From: Actinomycetota bacterium | GTDB taxonomy: Bacteria > Actinomycetota > Actinomycetes > Streptosporangiales > Streptosporangiaceae | DNA length: 5,584 nucleotides | Assembly (NCBI GenBank): GCA_003140115.1 | Contig: PLIQ01000218.1 | Span: forward strand, 1 to 5,584 | Direction: 5' to 3' | Shown: positions 1 to 5,288 of the stretch, piece after piece | Position numbering within the stretch: position 1 is the first letter of the stretch | Layout of the letters: every line of letters starts with the position of its first letter | Position numbers and translations under genes: made by a program | Notes under the pieces: model-generated | The model's input: only the letters and a program-made list of their open reading frames with translations | Told to the model about the DNA's origin: nothing | The model's database searches: none

Positions 1-830
1 ACGCGGACGCCGGCCTTCTCCAGCGCTTCCTTCTTGGCCTGGGCGGTGCCCGAGGATCCGGAGATGATCGCGCCTGCGTGGCCCATCGTCTTGCCCTCCG
101 GCGCGGTGAAGCCGGCCACGTAGCCCACCACCGGCTTGGTCACGTGCTGCTCGATGAACGCCCCGGCGCGCTCCTCGGCGTCGCCGCCGATCTCGCCGAT
201 CATCACGATCGCGTCGGTCTCCGGGTCCTCCTGGAAGGCTTGCAGGCAGTCGATGTGCGTGGTCCCGATCACCGGGTCGCCGCCGATCCCGACGGCGGTG
301 GAGAAACCGATGTCGCGCAGCTCGTACATCATCTGGTAGGTCAGCGTGCCCGACTTGGAGACCAGGCCGATCCGGCCCTCGCTGGTGATGTCGGCCGGGA
401 TGATGCCGGCGTTGGACTTGCCCGGCGAGGCGACACCCGGGCAGTTCGGCCCGATGATCCGGGTGCGGTTGCCCGCGGCGCTCGCGTAGGCCCAGAACTC
501 CGCGGTGTCGTGGACCGGGATGCCCTCGGTGATCACGATGCACAGCGGGATGCGGGCGTCGATCGCCTCGATGACCGCGGACTTGGTCCCGGCCGCGGGC
601 ACGAACACCACCGACACGTCGGCCCCGGTGGCCGCCATGGTGTCGGCCACGGTGCCGAAGACCGGCACGTCGACGCCGTTCAGCTCCACCGTCTGGCCGG
701 CCTTGCGCGGGTTGGTCCCGCCTACCACCCGGGTGCCCGCGGCCAGCATGCGCGCGCCGTGCTTGCTGCCCTCCGAGCCGGTGATGCCCTGGATCATGAC
801 CCGGCTCTGGCCGGTCAGGAAGATGGCCAC
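1..830 (-). CDS. sucD: Succinyl-CoA synthetase (succinate-CoA ligase) alpha subunit, 3'-truncated by the window edge
   Basis: Alpha subunit of the cytoplasmic TCA-cycle enzyme that interconverts succinyl-CoA and succinate with formation of ATP or GTP; it binds CoA and carries the phosphorylated histidine. Reading leftward from the GTG at 830-828 gives [18 protein letters not shown] and 276 residues before the edge. Seen in the translation: the CoA-binding loop GITGSEG (about 15-21), GPNCPG (127-132), GEIGG with the conserved Glu (213), and MGHAGAI with the active-site His at 251. The family is usually about 290-300 residues, so only a short C-terminal tail is missing. The start fits because AAGGGAG lies 6 nt upstream and the protein begins at the usual family N-terminus. 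It lies one base after the sucC stop (TGA-C-GTG), so the two are surely co-transcribed and probably translationally coupled. Every expected catalytic motif is present. Confidence 0.97.
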   Translation of the reverse strand, partial: MAIFLTGQSRVMIQGITGSEGSKHGARMLAAGTRVVGGTNPRKAGQTVELNGVDVPVFGTVADTMAATGADVSVVFVPAAGTKSAVIEAIDARIPLCIVITEGIPVHDTAEFWAYASAAGNRTRIIGPNCPGVASPGKSNAGIIPADITSEGRIGLVSKSGTLTYQMMYELRDIGFSTAVGIGGDPVIGTTHIDCLQAFQEDPETDAIVMIGEIGGDAEERAGAFIEQHVTKPVVGYVAGFTAPEGKTMGHAGAIISGSSGTAQAKKEALEKAGVR

Positions 831-831
831 G

Positions 832-2028
832 TCAGGCTCCCTTCGCCGCTGCGCTGGCTAGTTCGGCGGCCCGCGCGGCCGCGCCGTCCATCGTGCCGAC
901 CTGCTCGACCACGCCGATCGCCGCCTCCTCCAGGATGCGCCGGCCCTCGATGGCGTTGTTGCCGTCGAGCCGGACCACAATCGGCCGGTCCACGTGGTCA
1001 CCGCGCTCCTCGAGCATGGCGATGGCCGAGACGATCCCGTTGGCCACCGCGTCGCAGGAGGTGATCCCGCCGAAGACGTTCACGAACACGCTGCGCACGC
1101 TGGGGTCGGACAGCACGATCTCCAAGCCGTTCGCCATCACCTCGGCGGAGGCCCCGCCCCCGATGTCGAGGAAGTTCGCGGGCCGGATCCCGCCGAACGA
1201 CTGGCCGGCGTAGGCCACCACGTCCAGGGTGGACATGACCAGGCCCGCGCCGTTGCCGATGATGCCGACCTCGCCCTCGAGCTTGACGTAGTTGAGGTGC
1301 TTGGCCTTGGCCCGGGCCTCGATCGGGTCGGTGCTGCTGAGGTCCTCGAACCGGGCGTGCTCCTGGCGGAAGGCGGCGTTGTCATCGAGGGTGACCTTGC
1401 CGTCGACGGCGAGCACGACGCCATCCTCGGTTACCGCCATGGGGTTGACCTCGACCAGCGTGGCGTCTTCGTCCGCGAACATGGCCCACAGCCGCTCGGC
1501 CAGCAGCGCGGCTCCTTCGGCCGCGTCGGCCGGGATCCGGCCCGCGGCGATGATCTCGGCCGCCTTGACGGCGTCCACGCCGGTCAGCGGGGAGACCGGG
1601 ATCCGGGCCACCGCCTCCGGGCTGGTGTGCGCGACCTCTTCGATCTCCATGCCGCCCTGGACCGAGCAGATGGACAGGAACGTGCGGTTGGCCCGGTCCA
1701 GCAGGAAGGACAGGTAGTACTCGGCGGCGATGTCGACCGCCTGGGCGATGAGCACCGAGTGCACAGTGAGGCCCTTGATGTCCATGCCCAGGATCTGGCT
1801 GGCCTTCTCGTAGGCCTCGTCCGGGCCGTTGGCCAGCTTCACGCCGCCCGCCTTCCCACGGCCGCCCGTCTTCACCTGGGCCTTGACCACGACCAGCGGA
1901 TGACCCTGGGCGGCGAACTCCGCCGCGACCACGCGCGCCTCCTCCGGCGTGCGGGCAACCTTGCCGGGCTGCACGGGGACGCCGTACTCGGCGAACAGCT
2001 CCTTCGCCTGATACTCAAACAGGTCCAC
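832..2028 (-). CDS. sucC: Succinyl-CoA synthetase (ADP/GDP-forming) beta subunit
   Basis: Beta subunit, partner of the downstream alpha subunit; it binds the nucleotide and succinate and takes part in phosphoryl transfer. At 398 residues it is close to the 388 of the E. coli protein. It opens with [19 protein letters not shown], a typical SucC N-terminus. The ATP-grasp half (about 1-225) contains the Gly-rich stretch [17 protein letters not shown] (49-65), LVEVNP with Glu193 and Asn195, and AVDGK with Asp209; Asn195 and Asp209 match the metal ligands of the family in spacing. The ligase/CoA half (about 245-398) contains GNGAGLVM (258-265), NFLDIGGGA (285-293), NVFGGIT (317-323) and DGNNAIEGR (355-363). 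The start codon is GTG, with GGAG 7 nt upstream. Whether ATP or GTP is preferred cannot be read reliably from these motifs. First gene of the sucCD pair. Confidence 0.98.
   Translation of the reverse strand: MDLFEYQAKELFAEYGVPVQPGKVARTPEEARVVAAEFAAQGHPLVVVKAQVKTGGRGKAGGVKLANGPDEAYEKASQILGMDIKGLTVHSVLIAQAVDIAAEYYLSFLLDRANRTFLSICSVQGGMEIEEVAHTSPEAVARIPVSPLTGVDAVKAAEIIAAGRIPADAAEGAALLAERLWAMFADEDATLVEVNPMAVTEDGVVLAVDGKVTLDDNAAFRQEHARFEDLSSTDPIEARAKAKHLNYVKLEGEVGIIGNGAGLVMSTLDVVAYAGQSFGGIRPANFLDIGGGASAEVMANGLEIVLSDPSVRSVFVNVFGGITSCDAVANGIVSAIAMLEERGDHVDRPIVVRLDGNNAIEGRRILEEAAIGVVEQVGTMDGAAARAAELASAAAKGA
837..843 (-). promoter_or_regulatory. Ribosome binding site of sucD inside the end of sucC
   Basis: On the minus strand the bases read AAGGGAG, followed by six bases and the GTG at 830. 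The site lies within the last codons of sucC, so ribosomes finishing sucC release almost on top of it. This fits translational coupling for equal subunit output, and it supports the GTG as the sucD start. Confidence 0.8.
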
Positions 2029-2035
2029 TCTTAAT

Positions 2036-2039
2036 CTCC
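2036..2039 (-). promoter_or_regulatory. Ribosome binding site of sucC
   Basis: On the minus strand GGAG is followed by seven bases and then the GTG at 2028. This supports the GTG start, which also gives the usual SucC N-terminus. Confidence 0.7.
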
Positions 2040-2075
2040 ACTATTTCCGCTGCTCATAGGGAATCATCCGGGGCC

Positions 2076-2102
2076 AGCCTAACGCTCCTGGTCGGCAAGC
2101 AA
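2076..2102 (-). promoter_or_regulatory. Candidate sucCD promoter
   Basis: Minus strand: TTGCTT (2102-2097), a 15-base spacer, then TAGGCT (2081-2076), about 50 bases upstream of the GTG. The -10-like element fits the actinobacterial TAnnnT pattern, but the spacer is shorter than the usual 16-18. It lies in the only gap before sucC, so a promoter somewhere here is likely. The exact boxes are a guess. Confidence 0.3.
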
Positions 2103-2138
2103 TCACGCAGCAGTCTTCAGTGGGCGTTCTGGGACTCG

Positions 2139-2154
2139 TTCACGGGAGCGTGAA
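2139..2154. repeat. Short perfect inverted repeat in the sucC upstream spacer
   Basis: TTCACG-GGAG-CGTGAA forms a perfect 6-bp stem with a 4-base loop, between the small charged gene and the sucC promoter candidate. It could be a second terminator hairpin or an operator half-pair, or it could be chance. No poly-T follows on either strand. Confidence 0.35.
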
Positions 2155-2160
2155 GGCGGC

Positions 2161-2187
2161 CGGCCGTTCGGCATATATCTTCGGCCG
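2161..2187 (-). terminator. Possible hairpin terminator after the small charged gene
   Basis: CGGCCG at 2161-2166 pairs with CGGCCG at 2182-2187 across a 15-base AT-richer loop, starting about 9 bases after the stop codon of the 78-residue gene. There is no T-tract, which is common for actinobacterial hairpins, but the loop is large and GC-rich inverted repeats arise easily by chance here. If it works, it would separate the small gene's transcript from sucCD. Confidence 0.3.
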
Positions 2188-2195
2188 TCGGCGGT

Positions 2196-2432
2196 CTAGT
2201 GGCGGTGTCGCGCGCGCTCCTCCTCGTCCTGCTGGTCGGCCTCGCGATTCTGCTCGCGGTGTTCGCGCACCTCGGCTCCGTGCTCGTCGACGTGCAACCG
2301 ACGTTCCAGGAGCTCTTCGCGGCGCTGTTCCTTGGGCGTCTCGTGCCCTTCGCGCTCCTGCTCGTGCAGCGAGTCGAGTTCCTCCTGCAGGGCGTAGTCA
2401 CGCGGCCGGGGCGGATCGTACGGGTCGGTCAT
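2196..2432 (-). CDS. Small, highly charged hypothetical protein (78 aa)
   Basis: I do not recognise the family. The 78-residue product has a Pro-rich head (MTDPYDPPRPRDY), then an almost purely polar, predicted helical body rich in Glu (18), Arg (13) and His (7), with only one Gly-Pro-like break region near 29-33. It has no Cys, Trp, signal peptide or membrane segment, so it should be cytoplasmic; the E/R/Q pattern could form a coiled coil or a charged disordered helix. I chose the ATG at 2432 over the in-frame ATGs at 2450 and 2474 because GGGAG lies 8 bases before it and the MTDPYDPP start looks natural. It ends in TAG 167 bp before the sucC start, on the same strand, and diverges from the thioredoxin-like gene. 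The opposite strand is also open with a hydrophobic translation, but that frame has no visible ribosome binding site. Real gene likely; function unknown. Confidence 0.72.
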   Translation of the reverse strand: MTDPYDPPRPRDYALQEELDSLHEQEREGHETPKEQRREELLERRLHVDEHGAEVREHREQNREADQQDEEERARHRH

Positions 2433-2440
2433 GTCAGGTT

Positions 2441-2445
2441 CTCCC
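2441..2445 (-). promoter_or_regulatory. Ribosome binding site that sets the start of the small charged gene
   Basis: GGGAG on the minus strand, 8 bases before the ATG at 2432. The two upstream in-frame ATGs (2450 and 2474) have no comparable site at a good distance, so the shorter 78-residue form is preferred. Confidence 0.65.
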
Positions 2446-2622
2446 GTCATCCTGGGGCAGGGCGATCCTCCCATTAGATCGCACCCGCCCCGGCGAGGCC
2501 CCAGGGAGTGCTAACCACCTCCCGGGGAGCAACCCAGGTAACAGCGCCAGGGCTTTTCACGGGCGCGGGGTAAGAAGAACAGGAGCAGACTTCGTGTCGT
2601 AGTCACCTCTACCGGACCAGCT

Positions 2623-2627
2623 AAGGA
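2623..2627 (+). promoter_or_regulatory. Ribosome binding site of the thioredoxin-like gene
   Basis: AAGGA lies six bases before the ATG at 2634, a normal actinobacterial spacing, and fixes the start of the 339-residue product. Confidence 0.7.
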
Positions 2628-2633
2628 TCTGAC

Positions 2634-3653
2634 ATGACCGCACATTGGCCGGCGCCCGCCGGGCTGCACACGTCCTCGCCCCGGCTGCCCGTCGAGGGCA
2701 GGCTGCCGTCCTTCGACGGTGCGACCGGATGGCTCAATTCGCCGCCGCTGACCGCCGCCGATCTGCGCGGGAAGGTCGTTCTGGTCAACTTCTGGACCTA
2801 CACCTGCATCAACTGGCTACGCCAGCTTCCCTACGTCCGCGCCTGGGCGGGCAAATACTCCGGCCTCGGGCTGATCGTGGTCGGGGTTTCCACCCCCGAA
2901 TTCGGGTTCGAGCACCAGCTCGGCAACGTCCGCCGCGCGGTGCGGGACACGCAGGTCGATTACCCGGTCGCGATCGACAACGACTACGCGGTATGGAACG
3001 CCTTCGACAACCACTACTGGCCGGCCCTGTACTTCGCCGACGGGCAGGGCCGCATCCGGCACCACTACTTCGGCGAAGGCGAGTACCAGCAATCGGAAAT
3101 GGTCATCCAGCAACTGCTGGCCGAGAACGGATCGGCCGACCCGGGGCATGAGCTGGTCTCCGTCGACGCCCGTGGTGCGCAGGCGCCCGCCGACTGGTCC
3201 GCCCTGAGGTCAGCGGAGACCTACACCGGCTACGAGCGCACCGAGAACTTCGCGTCCCCGGGCGGCACGGTACCGGGCAAGCGGCACGCCTATGAGGCCC
3301 CGGCGGAGCTGAGGCTCAATCACTGGGCCCTGGCCGGGGACTGGACCGTGACGGAACAGGCCGCCACGCTGGACCAGGCCGGCGGGCGGATCGCGTACCG
3401 CTTCCACGCCCGCGACCTGCACCTGGTCATGGGGCCCGCGGTAGAGGGCACGCCGGTACGGTTCCGCGTGCTCATCGACGGACAAGCGCCAGGTGCGGCG
3501 CACGGGGTCGACGTTGACGACCAAGGCCACGGAACGGTGACCGAACAACGACTGCACCAGCTCATCCGGCAGCCCGGCCCCATCACCGACCGCACCTTCG
3601 AGATCACGTTCCTCGACCCCGACGTCCAGGCCTACTCGTTTACCTTCGGCTAG
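2634..3653 (+). CDS. Thioredoxin-fold (TlpA/DipZ-like redoxin) protein with a CxxW active site and C-terminal DipZ-like domain
   Basis: Soluble 339-residue protein. Residues about 20-165 form a TlpA/redoxin-type thioredoxin domain: GKVVLVNFWTYTCINWLRQLPY (46-67) at the active site, IVVGVSTPEFGFE (81-93) and YWPAL with the expected cis-Pro at 130. The first active-site Cys is C58, but the second position of the motif is Trp61, and C58 is the only Cys in the whole protein. The rest (about 215-339) resembles the beta-rich, carbohydrate-binding-module-like domain that follows the TlpA domain in mycobacterial DipZ; this is recalled from the family, not computed. The DipZ/CcdA membrane part is missing and no signal peptide is visible, so a cytoplasmic location is inferred. 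With one Cys it cannot act as a classical dithiol reductase. Peroxiredoxin-like, glutaredoxin-like monothiol or non-redox roles are possible. Similar CxxW proteins exist as I recall, so this may be a subfamily trait and not a mutation. Confidence 0.88.
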   Translation: MTAHWPAPAGLHTSSPRLPVEGRLPSFDGATGWLNSPPLTAADLRGKVVLVNFWTYTCINWLRQLPYVRAWAGKYSGLGLIVVGVSTPEFGFEHQLGNVRRAVRDTQVDYPVAIDNDYAVWNAFDNHYWPALYFADGQGRIRHHYFGEGEYQQSEMVIQQLLAENGSADPGHELVSVDARGAQAPADWSALRSAETYTGYERTENFASPGGTVPGKRHAYEAPAELRLNHWALAGDWTVTEQAATLDQAGGRIAYRFHARDLHLVMGPAVEGTPVRFRVLIDGQAPGAAHGVDVDDQGHGTVTEQRLHQLIRQPGPITDRTFEITFLDPDVQAYSFTFG

Positions 3654-3668
3654 CTAGTTCACGCAGCG

Positions 3669-5186
3669 CTAGTTGACACAGGGAATGCCGTTCTTGGCGT
3701 TGACCGCGCCGCCCTGCGCGCCGGTGGACGGAATCGGGACTGCCGAGCTGGACGGGGAGGGCGAGGCGGCGCCGGGCACGGTGGTGGCGTCCGCGCCGAG
3801 CAGGATCTCGACGTGGCCGGCCGCGATCGTCGAGCTGGCCGAGGCGGTCACGTTGAACAGCGACGCGATCTTGCTGGCGTTCGCCGAGGTGCCCGCCCCG
3901 TAGAGGACCTCGGTGGTGGCGAGCGCGGTGGTGTTGGCGATCTGGCCTGCTGTGTACCCCTCCTTGACCAGCGCGGCGGAAACCCCGGCGGCCAGGCCCC
4001 CGGTGTTGCCGCCGTTAAAGACGTCTACCGTGACCTGGCTGTTGCTCGCCGTGCTCGCCGTGCTCGCGGGCGAGGGGCTCGCCGAGGCCTTGGGGGCCGG
4101 CGCCGGGTAGAACGTCTCCTGCACGATCTGCTGGATATAGCTGGGGTTGACCACGTTGGCGTCCTGGCCGTCGATCGTCTGGTAACCCACGATCGGCAGC
4201 GTCCGGAAGGTCAGGTTGCCGCCGGTCAGGTCGCGCATCTGGGAGATGAAGTCGAGCAGGTTCCAGCCGGAGTCGGTGATGACGTACTGCTGGGCGACCG
4301 ACAGCAGGGAATTGAGCTTGGTCAGGTCGTCGAGTACGCCGTCGCCGCGCAGCTGCTGGATCACCGAGTCCAGGAGCGCCTGCTGGCGGTGCGTGCGGTC
4401 CAGGTCGCCGTTGGCCAGGCCGTCGCGCTGGCGGACGAAGGCCAGCGCCAGCCTCGCGCTGAGGTGCTGGTAGCCGGCGTGGGCGGCGGAGAAACCGGAG
4501 TTCGGGTCGTAGGGCACCGGGTGGTTGAGGCAGACCTCCACGCCGCCGAGGACCTTGGCCAGCTCGTAGAACCCGTCCAGGTTGACCTCGGCGAAGTGGT
4601 CGATGTGCACCCCGGTGAGCTGCTCCACCGAGGCCACCGCGGCCGCGCGGCCGGCCTCGTTGCCGTCGTAGGCGAGCTGGTCCTGGCTGATGTTGGGGGT
4701 CTGCTGCTGGGCCGCGGACTGCGCCGCGGCCATGGCCAGGCCGTAGGCCTGGTCGATCTTGCCCTGGGTCTGCCCGTCGTACGCGGTGGGGAAGGTGATC
4801 CAGTCGTCGCGCGGGATCGAGAAGCCGACCGCCTTCTTGCCGCCTGCCGGGATATGGATCAAGATCAGGGTGTTCGTGTCGTTGCCGCCGCAGCCGGCCG
4901 CTACCTCCTGAGCGTTGCACGCGTGCAGCGCCTTCAGGACGTCATTGGGCAAGATGTTGCCCTGCCAGTCGGTCCGGCTCTCCAGGCCCATCAGGAGGAT
5001 GTTCTGCGCGCCGATGGACGGGCCGCTGACGATCGCGTGCGACCCGCCGATGCTGGCGACGTCCTTGACGAAGAAGTAGGAAAAGCCGCTTATCGCTAGC
5101 ACGACAGCGGCGGCGAGGCAGCTTAGGACGTATCCAGCCTTCCCGGCGGCACCCCACAACGGGGCCGGAGAGCCTGTCCTGACCAT
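3669..5186 (-). CDS. LCP (LytR-CpsA-Psr) family cell-wall polymer transferase with C-terminal LytR_C domain
   Basis: Membrane-anchored enzyme family that moves polyprenyl-diphosphate-linked glycopolymers (teichoic acid, arabinogalactan or capsule, depending on the organism) onto peptidoglycan outside the cell. The product has 505 residues: a short cytosolic head, one membrane helix (about 17-40), an LCP domain (about 60-330), a Pro/Ala/Ser/Thr linker (361-383), a LytR_C domain (about 384-465) starting SQVTVDVFNGG, and a Ser/Pro/Gly tail ending GIPCVN. LCP hallmarks: NILLMGLESR (62-71), NDTNTLILIHI with Asp103, SIPRDDW with Arg126 and Asp127, and FVRQRDGLANGDLDRTHRQQ (250-269) with its conserved arginines. 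I chose the ATG at 5186, preceded 6 bases away by GAGGAAG, over the in-frame ATG at 5267, whose extra 27 residues look non-coding and would cover the promoter region. Four Cys (90, 99, 219, 503) lie outside the membrane and could form disulfides. The polymer substrate cannot be told from sequence. Confidence 0.94.
   Translation of the reverse strand: MVRTGSPAPLWGAAGKAGYVLSCLAAAVVLAISGFSYFFVKDVASIGGSHAIVSGPSIGAQNILLMGLESRTDWQGNILPNDVLKALHACNAQEVAAGCGGNDTNTLILIHIPAGGKKAVGFSIPRDDWITFPTAYDGQTQGKIDQAYGLAMAAAQSAAQQQTPNISQDQLAYDGNEAGRAAAVASVEQLTGVHIDHFAEVNLDGFYELAKVLGGVEVCLNHPVPYDPNSGFSAAHAGYQHLSARLALAFVRQRDGLANGDLDRTHRQQALLDSVIQQLRGDGVLDDLTKLNSLLSVAQQYVITDSGWNLLDFISQMRDLTGGNLTFRTLPIVGYQTIDGQDANVVNPSYIQQIVQETFYPAPAPKASASPSPASTASTASNSQVTVDVFNGGNTGGLAAGVSAALVKEGYTAGQIANTTALATTEVLYGAGTSANASKIASLFNVTASASSTIAAGHVEILLGADATTVPGAASPSPSSSAVPIPSTGAQGGAVNAKNGIPCVN
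4044..4070. repeat. 9-bp tandem repeat in the LCP linker
   Basis: GCTCGCCGT occurs twice in tandem (4044-4052, 4053-4061), followed by a degenerate third copy (4062-4070). On the coding strand it gives the Ala-Ser-Thr repeats of the flexible linker between the LCP and LytR_C domains. In-frame 9-bp units allow length change by slippage without a frameshift. Confidence 0.6.
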
Positions 5187-5192
5187 CGCGTT

Positions 5193-5199
5193 CTTCCTC
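5193..5199 (-). promoter_or_regulatory. Ribosome binding site that sets the LCP gene start
   Basis: GAGGAAG on the minus strand, six bases before the ATG at 5186, is the strongest ribosome binding site in the window. It argues against the upstream in-frame ATG at 5267, which has no such site. Confidence 0.85.
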
Positions 5200-5233
5200 A
5201 GGAATCCCAGGGGTGGATGGTTACCGTCGACGA

Positions 5234-5260
5234 AGCCTACCTTCACGGTCCCGTTACCAA
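5234..5260 (-). promoter_or_regulatory. Candidate LCP gene promoter
   Basis: Minus strand: TTGGTA (5260-5255), a 15-base spacer and TAGGCT (5239-5234), predicting a transcript with a leader of about 40 bases before the ATG at 5186. The spacer is short. A TAGGAT at 5281-5276 is an alternative -10 with no good -35. Confidence 0.3.
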
Positions 5261-5271
5261 TGCGCAACGAC

Positions 5272-5277
5272 TAACAT
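5272..5277 (+). promoter_or_regulatory. Candidate -10 element for a nearly leaderless rightward gene
   Basis: TAACAT fits the TAnnnT pattern and ends 11 bases before the ATG at 5289, so transcription would begin only a few bases before, or at, the start codon. That fits the lack of a good ribosome binding site there. No convincing -35 is visible. Confidence 0.3.
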
Positions 5278-5288
5278 CCTAAGCAACA

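Larger units (their letters stand above)
2433..2633. other. Divergent intergenic region between the small charged gene and the thioredoxin-like gene
   Basis: This 201-bp spacer must hold the promoters for both flanking genes. Leftward, TCTAAT (2478-2473) could be a -10 element about 40 bases before the small gene, but I see no matching -35. Rightward, no pair of boxes stands out. Small inverted repeats are present: CTCC/GGAG at 2519-2529 and GCGCC/GGCGC at 2544-2566. A lone GAGTGCTAA at 2506-2514 resembles half of a CIRCE operator, but its partner is absent. No RNA family is recognised. Confidence 0.35.

Noticed and set aside
78..1064. Long plus-strand open frame opposite sucD and the end of sucC
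   Set aside because: It is Arg/His/Gly/Asp-rich with no recognisable domain and mirrors two certain genes; such frames are expected opposite GC-rich coding DNA.
994..2034. 346-codon plus-strand open frame opposite sucC
   Set aside because: Antisense shadow of a fully motif-supported sucC; its composition is typical of a mirror frame.
2120..2190. Possible second small gene or sRNA between the charged gene and sucC
   Set aside because: Only short hairpins are present, with no start and ribosome binding site pair and no clear promoter-terminator unit.
2506..2514. GAGTGCTAA resembling one half of a CIRCE (HrcA) operator
   Set aside because: The partner TTAGCACTC nine bases upstream is absent; the bases there do not match, and no heat-shock gene is adjacent.
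2497..2566. GC-rich, possibly folded stretch that looks riboswitch-like
   Set aside because: I compared it by eye with remembered cores of ydaO (c-di-AMP), SAM, cobalamin and TPP riboswitches and found no convincing match; only short stems are present. A covariance-model scan would settle it.
2120..2602. 160-codon plus-strand frame across the small gene and the divergent spacer
   Set aside because: Arg/Ala/Pro-rich, no ribosome binding site, crosses intergenic DNA and ends before the thioredoxin-like gene.
4015..4920. 301-codon minus-strand frame overlapping the LCP gene in another frame
   Set aside because: Arg/Pro/Gly-rich out-of-frame reading of the LCP gene with no start signal.
3813..5099. 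428-codon plus-strand open frame opposite the LCP gene
   Set aside because: No domain pattern; the LCP frame on the minus strand has a membrane helix, catalytic motifs and a strong ribosome binding site.
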